From positions 1-59,376 of the forward strand of contig NZ_JADEXR010000023.1 of assembly GCF_015206995.1 (NCBI RefSeq): a stretch of DNA of 59,376 nucleotides, in the 5' to 3' direction. Below, piece by piece: positions 51,884 to 59,376 of this stretch (its first letter is position 1; the number at the start of each line of letters is the position of its first letter). The notes beneath the pieces were generated by a model, which was not told the origin of the DNA, did not search any database, and was given only the letters and a program-made list of their open reading frames with translations. The position numbers and the translations under genes were made by a program. Source of the stretch: an aff. Roholtiella sp. LEGE 12411. Lineage in GTDB: Bacteria; Cyanobacteriota; Cyanobacteriia; Cyanobacteriales; Nostocaceae.

Positions 51884-52885
51884 ATGTTAAAAAACTTCTG
51901 GTACGCGTGTGAATTTAGTTCCGCTATTACAAGCAAGCCCAAGCGAGTTTCTTTATTGAATCAGGAGTTTGTCCTGTATCGCAACTCTAAAGCAGAGGTA
52001 GTTGCTCTCGACGATGTATGCCCCCATCGCGGCGCTGCTCTATCCAATGGCTGGGTGGAAGATGATTGTATTCGTTGTCCCTACCACGGTTGGAAATATC
52101 AAACGGATGGGACTTGTATTCAAATTCCCGCTAATCAGCCTGGTGTCCCTATCCCCAAGAGAGCTCACACAAACGTTTACCCAGTTCAGGAAAAATACGG
52201 TTTTATCTGGCTGTTTTGGGGAAATCTTCCTGAAAATGAACGTCCTGCCCTACCATCATTTCCTGAAGTCAAAAATCCAGCTTTGCGACCTATCCAATTT
52301 GAGTTTAAATGGAATGCTCACTACACTCGTTTAGTAGAAAACTCAATTGACCCCGCTCATTCAGCCTTTGTTCATGCTAATTCCTTTGGTAGTGGTATGG
52401 CCCAAGAACCGGAGCTTCCGAGCTACGAAATCCGTTTGGAAGAGTGGGGCGCTACTAGCTTGATCAATCTTAAGCAGCACAAGCCCAAAGGCTTTTTTTG
52501 GAGCTATACTCATCGCAAAGATTGTCCAGAGATCAAGACAATACGTACTTTCTACATGCCCAACATTATTTACAGTGATTTCGCAAGGTTTATCACTTTT
52601 GTTGCCCATGTTCCCGTTGATGATAACACCACCCTTTCTAAATTCATCCAGTTTCGTAGTTTTTTAACCCAGCCTTGGGCAGATAGCATTTTCCGCAAGT
52701 ATAGTTTGAAGATCAACCAAGAGGATAAGCTAATAGTCGAATCTCAATACCCCCAAGTAGTACCCGACGATTTGACGGCGGAAATTCATACCCCCTCTGA
52801 TGCTTTATCTCTTGCCTATCGCAAACTACGCAAGAAATGCCTAGACATGGGTTATCATCCTGCTAGAGAAAAAATAACGCATTGA
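51884..52885 (+). CDS. Rieske non-heme iron oxygenase (copy 2)
   Basis: 333 residues, a paralogue of the gene at 50022. It has the same Rieske motifs (CPHRGAALSNGWVEDDCIRC at residues 46-65, then PYH) and the catalytic motif ENSIDPAHSAFVH. GGAGG lies seven bases before the ATG. The two copies agree closely over residues 1-125 and again over the C-terminal SLAYRKLRKKCLDMG segment. They diverge in the substrate-pocket region between, so they probably act on different substrates or successive steps. Confidence 0.9.
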   Translation: MLKNFWYACEFSSAITSKPKRVSLLNQEFVLYRNSKAEVVALDDVCPHRGAALSNGWVEDDCIRCPYHGWKYQTDGTCIQIPANQPGVPIPKRAHTNVYPVQEKYGFIWLFWGNLPENERPALPSFPEVKNPALRPIQFEFKWNAHYTRLVENSIDPAHSAFVHANSFGSGMAQEPELPSYEIRLEEWGATSLINLKQHKPKGFFWSYTHRKDCPEIKTIRTFYMPNIIYSDFARFITFVAHVPVDDNTTLSKFIQFRSFLTQPWADSIFRKYSLKINQEDKLIVESQYPQVVPDDLTAEIHTPSDALSLAYRKLRKKCLDMGYHPAREKITH

Positions 52886-53060
52886 TCACAGAACCACATC
52901 TGTTGTAGGGGCAATTCATGAATTGCCTCTACTTGCATGGTCGAAAATAGCTGTAAGGAAAAATAAAGCGGTTGTCTTTAACGCTACTTAGAGGATAAAG
53001 CTCAAAAATTAAGAGCGATCGCAAACAAAAAAGCGAACTGACCACCTGGCATGATTTATC

Positions 53061-54215
53061 ATGACAAAGCGCCAGATTCAGCACACCCTGAAACTCCAGG
53101 AACTAAACCTGTTTGCAGACATTAAATACCTCAGACAACCAAGAACAAGAGCAATGGCTAAAAACTTTCATAGTAATTCACAACTTCCCTCAGATATATC
53201 AACTCCTATCGGTCGTACAGCAAAGCCAGGTTCTGAGTTCTACTCTATTTTTTGTGAACAAGAAGTTTTAGGGATAATTCATGCATTAGAAGTTAGACGA
53301 GAAATCCCTCTAAAGTATTCTTATAAAGGTAGAGGTGCAAAAATTTGGGATAATTTTTATCTAAAATATATTATTCCTAAATGGTATCGAACATCAAGTG
53401 TGGAAATTGACCTTTTAAAAAAGAACTTTGAATATATTAATGGCAATATACAAAACTGTAAAAAAGTAAATATTATAGATGTAGGCTCAGGGAATTCATA
53501 TCCAGTCAAAAATTTTATCTCTAGACTTAATCAATTGAGTAAAATTAATCAATATATTGCGTTAGATATCAGCGCAGAGTTACTTAGTTTATCCAGAAAA
53601 AATTTTAAGAAATGGTTTCCATTAATCGATTTTGATAGCTACACAATTGATATAGAAAATAGTTGTCTCCCCAAAAAGTTGTTAAAAAACCAAGCAAACC
53701 CTCAAAATAACGATATAGCAAATATAATTTTGCACTTAGGTGTGACAATTGGTAATCATCAAAATAGAAGTCAAGTACTCCAAAACTTTCGAGACAGCAT
53801 GAGGAAGAATGATTTTTTGGTATTTACTAACGAAACTGGTTCTAATTCCAAATGGGATGGCAGCGTTAGAGGTGGCTGCAAATATCATGCAGAGGAAATA
53901 TATGGATGGATTAAAAACAAGATTGGGATTAAATCTGAAGATTGTGAACTTGTGAGAAAGTATGATTTAGAAACAGACAGCATAGTTGCCAATATGAAAC
54001 TCCATCATAATTACACTATAAATTTTAGTGGGATGGGAATAAATAAGAATATTGAACTTTTCAAAGGTGAAGAGATTACTATTTGGAGACATCATAAATA
54101 TGAAATACCTGAACTTTTGCAAGAAATAGAACGAGCTGGATTACAACTAGTTCACTATAGTATTGACAAGTACTCATCACGGATTATGGTGATTTGTGAA
54201 GTTGCTAGGAACTAA
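53061..54215 (+). CDS. EgtD-like SAM-dependent methyltransferase
   Basis: The 384-residue protein resembles the EgtD family of histidine/amino-acid N-methyltransferases. It has an N-terminal YSIFCEQEVLGIIHALEVRREIPLKYSY segment, the SAM-binding motif NIIDVGSGNSYPVKNF (about 137-152), ALDISAELL, ILHLGVTIGNHQ (motif IV region), and a C-terminal GEEITIWRHHKY that fits the family's substrate-lid region. An ATG 31 codons in (53154) is an alternative start. It follows the Rieske/membrane/Rieske group on the same strand after 175 bp. No EgtB or other ergothioneine gene is nearby, so another substrate is likely. Confidence 0.7.
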   Translation: MTKRQIQHTLKLQELNLFADIKYLRQPRTRAMAKNFHSNSQLPSDISTPIGRTAKPGSEFYSIFCEQEVLGIIHALEVRREIPLKYSYKGRGAKIWDNFYLKYIIPKWYRTSSVEIDLLKKNFEYINGNIQNCKKVNIIDVGSGNSYPVKNFISRLNQLSKINQYIALDISAELLSLSRKNFKKWFPLIDFDSYTIDIENSCLPKKLLKNQANPQNNDIANIILHLGVTIGNHQNRSQVLQNFRDSMRKNDFLVFTNETGSNSKWDGSVRGGCKYHAEEIYGWIKNKIGIKSEDCELVRKYDLETDSIVANMKLHHNYTINFSGMGINKNIELFKGEEITIWRHHKYEIPELLQEIERAGLQLVHYSIDKYSSRIMVICEVARN

Positions 54216-54558
54216 TTCAGTTACATTGCCTCCTACTATCAGTTTTGTTCAGCAGTTTCGCGCTCCTGACTAGTCTAAACTCCACGGGAGCATCCCGTTT
54301 TGGCGAATCGCCCTGCGCTAAGGCGCACGCTACGCGAACAGACTATAAGTCTGGGGCTACACAAACTAAACCCACCTTTCCTTGCGGAACGCTACGCGAA
54401 CGTGGGTTTCAAAGAGTCCGCGAAGGCGGACTTCTCTGCAAGACGCTATTCGCGAACGTTGGTATAGCCGCGATTTCCAATCGCCAGGTATTTCTTCCAA
54501 AAGTGGATGCTCCCAAACTCCACTAAGGCGTCACAATGCCAAATAGCTGCGATCGCAA
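54216..54558. other. Repeat region with a third type of inverted-repeat element
   Basis: Holds the element at 54286-54514. A 93-codon frame through it is made entirely of palindromic repeat sequence (CGCTACGCGAACG and similar) and is rejected as a gene. Confidence 0.5.
54286..54514. mobile_element. MITE-like repeat element with GGGAGCATCC ends
   Basis: GGGAGCATCCCGTTTTGG (54286-54303) and CCAAAAGTGGATGCTCCC (54497-54514) are inverted ends that match except at two positions. They enclose 193 bp of Nostoc-type palindromic repeats (GCACGCTACGCGAAC, AAGAGTCCGCGAAGGCGGACTTCTC split). No second copy was seen in the window and no clear target duplication. Confidence 0.5.
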
Positions 54559-54831
54559 TTAGGATTTTTCCTCAATCAATAATCCATTTACGTAAACTTT
54601 CTTTGAATTGTCTATGCTATTAATCCTCTTATCCTTGTATGAGCCTCCACCTTCAGTGGTCTTGCTTACATTATTTATGCCTTCTTTAAGAGTTATTATC
54701 TGAGCGTCAGGATAAGCCATACAAGATTGGCAATAACCTCCTAATACAGTCTCCATTTGCACTGGAGTTATTTCATGCATAAATAGCTGTACATTAGGAA
54801 AATGAAAGTTGAAATCTATTATTTTAGTCAT
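54559..54831 (-). CDS. Small peptide with double-glycine leader (RiPP/bacteriocin-like)
   Basis: A 90-residue protein whose residues 21-32 read ITPVQMETVLGG. This fits the double-glycine leader pattern: hydrophobic at -12, Ser/Thr at -11, Gln at -8, Met at -7, Val at -4, Gly-Gly at -2/-1. Cleavage would release a roughly 58-residue core starting YCQSCMAYPD, with two Cys three residues apart and a Lys/Gly-rich middle. Such leaders are processed by peptidase-containing ABC transporters, none of which is here. It is convergent with the EgtD-like gene. I cannot name the family, and there is no clear Shine-Dalgarno. Confidence 0.5.
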   Translation of the reverse strand: MTKIIDFNFHFPNVQLFMHEITPVQMETVLGGYCQSCMAYPDAQIITLKEGINNVSKTTEGGGSYKDKRINSIDNSKKVYVNGLLIEEKS

Positions 54832-55036
54832 TGTTTTAGTTTTCTATATTAAAGGCAAAGCAAACATATCTAAATGCTAGATTTCTTTAACTCTAAAAAT
54901 TTCGAGTGGATTTGATTGTTCATAATTCATGAGTTACTAAATAATATAATGTTCTCTAGTGTTGAATTTATTTTAAATTGAAACATCTTTCTTGAGAAAG
55001 AAACCCGCAAATGGTATGGGAGGAATGTAAAAAACC

Positions 55037-56014
55037 ATGACATTAATTTTAGCTCTCGATTTTGGTGGAACTAAACTAGCAGCGGCGGTAGTAAATGTTG
55101 ATTCTAGAAAGTGGTTGGGTTATGAACGTCGTCTGTCGCCAGCAAAAGCAGATGCTAGTACTGATTTAGAAATTATGCGATCGCTTATTTACTCTGTGCT
55201 GCAAGGAACCAAACCAGATGCGATCGGTGTCAGCTTTGGGGGGCCAGTAGATGCTTCTACAGGAACGGTACGACTATCTCATCATGTTGTTGGATGGGAA
55301 AATATTCCTCTCAAACACTTATTGGAGGATGAATTTGGTGTTCCAGTTGGTGTAGATAACGATGCTAATGTGGCTGCTTTAGGCGAACATCGCTTTGGTG
55401 CAGGTCAAGGATACGATAGTCTGTTTTACATCACAGTCAGCACAGGTGTGGGTGGTGGTTGGATACTCAACGGTAAACCTTGGCGGGGTGCAGGTGGGAT
55501 GGCTGGTGAAATTGGACATATAGTTGTAGATCCCGTTGGCCCAGTATGTTTGTGTGGTAAGCGAGGATGTGTAGAACGTTTGGCGTCAGGGCCCTATATA
55601 GCACAAAATGCTAGGGAAATTTTGGAAACCGAACCGCACAGACGCGGAGGACTCAGAGATGGAGAGGTTTTAAGGGGCTTGGTGGGGGGTAATTTAACGT
55701 TGCTGACGGGACAGTTGGTAGCTGAAGCTGCGACGGCTGGGGATGATTTAGCGAAGGAAGTTTTGCACAAGGCTGCTTGGGCACTGGGTGTGGGTATTGG
55801 CAATGTGGCGAATTTGATGAATCCGCAGCGCTTTGTGTTGGGAGGCGGTGTGACGAAGGCGGGGAAGGATTTTTGGCAAGTGGTGCGTCAGGTGGCGCAA
55901 GAGACGGCTTTACCAGAAGTTGATTTTGAGATTGTCTCGGCGATTCTGGGGGATGATGCACCATTGTGGGGCGGTGTAGCGATCGCTTCAGGGATTTTGA
56001 AAATAGTGGGATAG
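55037..56014 (+). CDS. ROK family sugar kinase (glucokinase-like)
   Basis: The 325-residue protein has the phosphate-1 motif LALDFGGTKLAAAVV, VDNDANVAALGEHRFGAG with the catalytic Asp, the STGVGGGWI loop, EIGHIVVDP, and the ROK zinc motif CLCGKRGCVE. It phosphorylates glucose or a related hexose. GGGAGGA lies 11 bases before the ATG. Length is normal for ROK glucokinases; sugar specificity was not determined. Confidence 0.9.
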   Translation: MTLILALDFGGTKLAAAVVNVDSRKWLGYERRLSPAKADASTDLEIMRSLIYSVLQGTKPDAIGVSFGGPVDASTGTVRLSHHVVGWENIPLKHLLEDEFGVPVGVDNDANVAALGEHRFGAGQGYDSLFYITVSTGVGGGWILNGKPWRGAGGMAGEIGHIVVDPVGPVCLCGKRGCVERLASGPYIAQNAREILETEPHRRGGLRDGEVLRGLVGGNLTLLTGQLVAEAATAGDDLAKEVLHKAAWALGVGIGNVANLMNPQRFVLGGGVTKAGKDFWQVVRQVAQETALPEVDFEIVSAILGDDAPLWGGVAIASGILKIVG

Positions 56015-56132
56015 GTTCCAGTTTTAATGAATTTGAGAAGGAGAACGCATATATCCCTTCAAACGACCGATTTTTTGATATCCAGAATTCTCAATTGCGT
56101 TGGTAAACTTTGCACCCATTTGTAAGTAGATT

Positions 56133-56237
56133 AGGACTTACGCACACTCTACGAATTCTCCGCGTTCTTCTCTACGAGACGCTGCGCGTTGGCGGTTCGA
56201 TAAATTAAGCTTTTTGGCAACTTTGGCGTAAGTCCTG
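56133..56237 (+). mobile_element. MITE-like element, AGGACTTACGC family, copy E (subfamily 2)
   Basis: A 105-bp element starting AGGACTTACGCACACTCTACG and ending CAACTTTGGCGTAAGTCCTG. The flanks are TAGATT (56127-56132) and TAGATA (56238-56243), a 6-bp duplication with one mismatch. It is the short form of copy D at 36933. Confidence 0.85.
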
Positions 56238-56256
56238 TAGATATTAAAACTTGAGG

Positions 56257-56958
56257 CTACTTGTTATACCAAGCTTTACGCCACTGTTTCATTTGGTTAA
56301 TTTCTGCATTTTGGGCTTTGATAATTTCTTGAGCCAAGTTTTTAATTTCAGGACGCTGAGACTTTTGCAAAGCATCTTTCGCCATAACTACAGCTGCTTC
56401 ATGGTGAGGAATCATTGCGTTGATAAAGCGTAGGTCAAATTCTGCATCAGCTGCACCCAAGTCTATGTTCATCATCATGGCTTGCATTTGCTCTGGTGAC
56501 ATCTCCATCGCATGACCCATTTTGGCATCATAAGCCATTGGTTTATCTCCCGCTTTGGGATACCAGGCTGTACGCCACTGTTTCATCTGCGTAATTTCTT
56601 GGTTTTGTGCTTTGATAATTTCGCCTGCTAGCTTTTTGATTTCAGGGCGTTTCGATTTCTGCTGTGCAACATTCGCCATTACCGCTGCTCCCTGATGATG
56701 CGGAGTCATCGCATCAATAAAGCGCAAATCATAGTTAGCATCGGCTGGGCCTAAATTCATTGCCATGCTGTGATTCATCATCCCACTACCATGATTCATA
56801 GTTTGTTTGTCACTAGTATCGGTGGCGCTGGTAGTATTTGGTGCTTGGCTTTGGTTTTGGGAAGTAGTTGTAGAACAGGCTGTCAACACGCTGCTGGATA
56901 AAGAGGCCGCTACCAAAGCAAATGTCAAAAAGCTGTTTCTCAGAGTAGGGAGTTGCAT
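56257..56958 (-). CDS. Lipoprotein with two DUF305 domains
   Basis: 233 residues. A lipobox LTAC places the lipidated Cys at residue 28. Two DUF305 (ferritin-like) modules follow: RFIDAMTPHHQGAAVMA at about 78-94 and RFINAMIPHHEAAVVMA at about 177-193. Each is followed by KSxRPEIKxLAxEIIKAQNxEIxQMKQWR. The two halves are clearly an internal duplication. A Met/His-rich linker (MNHGSGMMNHSMAM) resembles copper-binding sequence, so periplasmic metal binding is likely. Confidence 0.88.
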   Translation of the reverse strand: MQLPTLRNSFLTFALVAASLSSSVLTACSTTTSQNQSQAPNTTSATDTSDKQTMNHGSGMMNHSMAMNLGPADANYDLRFIDAMTPHHQGAAVMANVAQQKSKRPEIKKLAGEIIKAQNQEITQMKQWRTAWYPKAGDKPMAYDAKMGHAMEMSPEQMQAMMMNIDLGAADAEFDLRFINAMIPHHEAAVVMAKDALQKSQRPEIKNLAQEIIKAQNAEINQMKQWRKAWYNK

Positions 56959-57093
56959 AAGGATGATCTAAGGTAATTTCCTAATTCCATGTATCGAACT
57001 GAGCGATCACGGTAATAACGCCCAGGATGAGGGCTTTGTACCCCTAGTTAGTGAGCAAGAGAGAGAAGGGCCCCACTCCCCCACTCCCCCACA

Positions 57094-59286
57094 TCACTGC
57101 GTTGGCAATTTCGGGTGCTGAACCGAGTACTTTGCTACTATGCGGGAAATCTCAGGGTTGTAAAGTCTGAGATAATTCCAGTAATTACCGAATACTTGAC
57201 GCACGTAATTTTTGGTTTCATCAAAGGGTATTTCTTCGACAAATTCATCTGGATCTTCTTTATTGAGATTTTGTAGCCACTTGGAGACGTTTCCGGGCCC
57301 TGCATTGTAACTGGCGATCGCCAACAGGGAGTTATTGTTATATTGCTGATGGGTATGATCCAAATACCAAGTACCCAGCATGACGTTATCGTTAGGATTT
57401 TCTAAGTCAATTGTTTTGCTGTCTAACTTGATTTGCGGAGCTATCCATTTAGCCGTATCCGGCATGATCTGCATTAAGCCAGTAGCACCAGCAATAGATT
57501 TGATTTTAGGCTGAAACCGTGATTCTTGACGCATGAGGGCAGTAACTAGCAAGGGATTGAGTTGGCGCTCATTAGACCACTTTTCAATCTGCTGGAGATA
57601 GGGAAATGGATAACGAGCTTGCCAGTAAGTGATCTGTTTGCTCAAAGCTTGATATTGGGCTTGTTCTTGGGGTGTATCCCGGTCTTCCAGTTTGGATATT
57701 TTGTCAATTCCTGATTGATTTTCTCCCCTTGCTAGCTGCATCAACCCTTCAGTAAATTGCTCTGCTACTGTTGGCTGCATTTTGTTTTTAAACTCTGTTT
57801 GCCATTGCAACCAAGCATCGCGGTCTTGGCCTAGCAAATACAGTTCTTTAAAAGTCTCAGAACCAGCAGTAGGTACTGGACGCTGGGGTGTGATTACTTC
57901 CGGGTTCATTTGGCGAACGTCGTTAAAATTGCCGACATTCAGCCCCAAAATAGCCGCAGATCGCCATGCATAATAAGAGTAGGGAAACTCACTAATCACG
58001 TACTCATAAGCGGTTTGAGCCTCTTGCTGTTTCCCTAGTGCAGTTGCCCATTTACCCACCCAAAAGCCTGCTCTGGGAGCCAAAATACTGTCGGGGTTGT
58101 TGGTGGTAATTGGTTCTGCCCATTGCCATGCAGCCGTGTAATTTTTGGCTTTGGCTTGCTCTTGGGCTATTTTCCAACGGTATTCTGCCGCTTCTTCAGA
58201 ATTTCCGTACTTAGCTAGGAGTAATTCCCAAGCTGCTTTCGCTGACTTTTGATCCTTGAGAGCCTGATGTATTTTGGCTTTTTGTACCAATGCAGTTCCG
58301 GCTTGTTCAGGAAATTGACTAATTGTCTGATCGAGATAAGGTAGGGCGTCTTTACGTGTTTTTGCCATTTCTGCTAAGCGCAGTAGGGCTGTCCCAGTTT
58401 CTTTGGCTTTTGGAAATTGCTGCACCAATAGTTTATAGGTGCCGATGGCAATTTCTTGATCTTTGCCTCCTACCTGTAACCCCCGTGCAGTACGGTAGAG
58501 GTTGCGGGCTGTTTTGGGTGCTCTAGCGTAAGCAGTCGCCGCTTTGCGAAATTGATTGTTTTCCCAATAGCCTGTACCAATAATTTCCCAGTCTTCGGGT
58601 TTGAGGGTAGGCTGTTTGACCAGCTGATCCAACACGCCCACTATACCTGGTTGATCATAGGCAGATGTTGCCAAAATTAACTGTAATTTTGGCTGATTGG
58701 GATTATCTTGCAACCGCTTACGGATAATCTCCCAGGTGAGAGGATTAGACGGAAATTGCGCGATCGCCTGCTCCTGTTGCTTTGGTTGAGCAATCAGATA
58801 TAGGGCTTTAACTGCGGCTGGTTCTTTGGGATAGCGTTTGAGCACTTGTTGTCTGAGATCTGAGGCTTTGCCATCTTCACCCAGCATGTCTTGTGCTTGA
58901 GCCTGTTTGAGCAAAATGTAGGGCGCTAGGAGGGAATAGTCTTTTTCCAGACCTTCCAGTAAACTTAGCGCTTTTTTTGCTTGTGTTCTTTCAATGTAAT
59001 CACTCGCCAAAAGATAACGAGCACGTTCTCGGTCTGGCGATCGCGATTGGGCGATCGTTGCCAGTTTGGCTGCCCGTTCTGGCAGGGATTGTGATATCAG
59101 TGGAAATACGGCCGATTCGGCTTTGTTTGCCTCAGATATCTGCTCAGACTGGTTTTTACCAATTTTGAGCCATTGCCCCAAGGATCTGCCAATCCCAGGT
59201 GCTGATACCATCGCCCCAGCTAAAAAGGCAAACAGTGCCGCACCAGCGATTATAGAAATTTGCTTTTTCTGTAGTTTCTTCAGCAT
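57094..59286 (-). CDS. Soluble lytic murein transglycosylase (Slt70-like)
   Basis: 730 residues: an N-terminal membrane anchor or signal (about 9-28), a long alpha-superhelical part with TPR-like repeats (about 60-500), and a C-terminal SLT domain. The catalytic Glu is at residue 588 (MRQESRFQP), followed by GATGLMQIMPDTA and SYNAGPGNVSKW. It cleaves peptidoglycan between MurNAc and GlcNAc in the periplasm. A TTG at 59313 would add nine residues; the ATG at 59284-59286 was chosen. Confidence 0.93.
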   Translation of the reverse strand: MLKKLQKKQISIIAGAALFAFLAGAMVSAPGIGRSLGQWLKIGKNQSEQISEANKAESAVFPLISQSLPERAAKLATIAQSRSPDRERARYLLASDYIERTQAKKALSLLEGLEKDYSLLAPYILLKQAQAQDMLGEDGKASDLRQQVLKRYPKEPAAVKALYLIAQPKQQEQAIAQFPSNPLTWEIIRKRLQDNPNQPKLQLILATSAYDQPGIVGVLDQLVKQPTLKPEDWEIIGTGYWENNQFRKAATAYARAPKTARNLYRTARGLQVGGKDQEIAIGTYKLLVQQFPKAKETGTALLRLAEMAKTRKDALPYLDQTISQFPEQAGTALVQKAKIHQALKDQKSAKAAWELLLAKYGNSEEAAEYRWKIAQEQAKAKNYTAAWQWAEPITTNNPDSILAPRAGFWVGKWATALGKQQEAQTAYEYVISEFPYSYYAWRSAAILGLNVGNFNDVRQMNPEVITPQRPVPTAGSETFKELYLLGQDRDAWLQWQTEFKNKMQPTVAEQFTEGLMQLARGENQSGIDKISKLEDRDTPQEQAQYQALSKQITYWQARYPFPYLQQIEKWSNERQLNPLLVTALMRQESRFQPKIKSIAGATGLMQIMPDTAKWIAPQIKLDSKTIDLENPNDNVMLGTWYLDHTHQQYNNNSLLAIASYNAGPGNVSKWLQNLNKEDPDEFVEEIPFDETKNYVRQVFGNYWNYLRLYNPEISRIVAKYSVQHPKLPTQ

Positions 59287-59376
59287 TGATACCCGCTGAA
59301 AAGTTCCGATCAATTTCCTGAAACTCTAGCACTCCTGGCCGTCAGTGTTATAAATTTTTAATTTTCGATTTTTAAT

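Noticed and set aside
54245-54526. 93-codon plus-strand ORF after the EgtD-like gene
   Set aside because: The translation derives from Nostoc-type palindromic repeats within an inverted-repeat element.

Overview
The window looks like chromosomal DNA of a filamentous, Nostocales-type cyanobacterium. The evidence is the very frequent HIP1 octamer GCGATCGC, heptanucleotide tandem repeats, an NblS/Hik33-type kinase next to purD, a plastoquinone-type UbiA prenyltransferase, and cyanobacterial families such as DUF1822, DUF928, CHASE2 and CHAT. Most genes are single-copy housekeeping genes separated by long intergenic regions packed with small repeats.

Layout. 0-3 kb: a cut-off TnpB gene with its left-end hairpin, a secreted adenosine deaminase and a second TnpB remnant. 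3-10 kb: proB, a cysteine-less peroxiredoxin-like protein, a methyltransferase, a small Rieske protein, a large HTH protein and a DUF155 protein. 9.8-13.6 kb: a polyamine ABC transporter (potA, potD, potB) split by a four-helix-bundle gene that sits between two oppositely oriented tracts of 12 heptamers. 13.6-18.8 kb: nblS, purD and a sugar epimerase. 18.9-23.3 kb: nested MITE-like elements, an orphan type II thioesterase, and exbB-exbD divergent from tonB. 23.3-32 kb: a sensor kinase that has lost its phospho-acceptor His, a DpdE-like SNF2 helicase, a VapBC pair, a Uma2 protein and a DUF697 GTPase. 32-36.7 kb: ppx, ubiA, a small membrane protein, tRNA-Val(CAC) and radC.

37.5-47.6 kb holds a cyanobacterial CHAT locus: a divergent sigma factor, DUF1822, a CHAT-CHASE2 membrane protein, DUF928, a TPR-CHAT protein, and convergently a TpsA/filamentous haemagglutinin-like exoprotein. 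I infer a sensing and proteolysis system at the envelope. 48-54.8 kb holds an RTX/PPC exoprotein, then a Rieske oxygenase / membrane protein / Rieske oxygenase / EgtD-like methyltransferase group with a double-glycine-leader peptide gene nearby on the other strand. I infer a possible small biosynthetic cluster. 55-59.3 kb: ROK sugar kinase, a double DUF305 lipoprotein and a lytic transglycosylase.

The strongest non-genic signal is a family of five MITE-like elements. They share the terminal motif AGGACTTACGC, end in CCTG, and are flanked by 6-bp target duplications (three perfect, two with one mismatch). One copy is split by a second, different inverted-repeat element. All functional calls come from reading translated sequences by eye; no database was searched.
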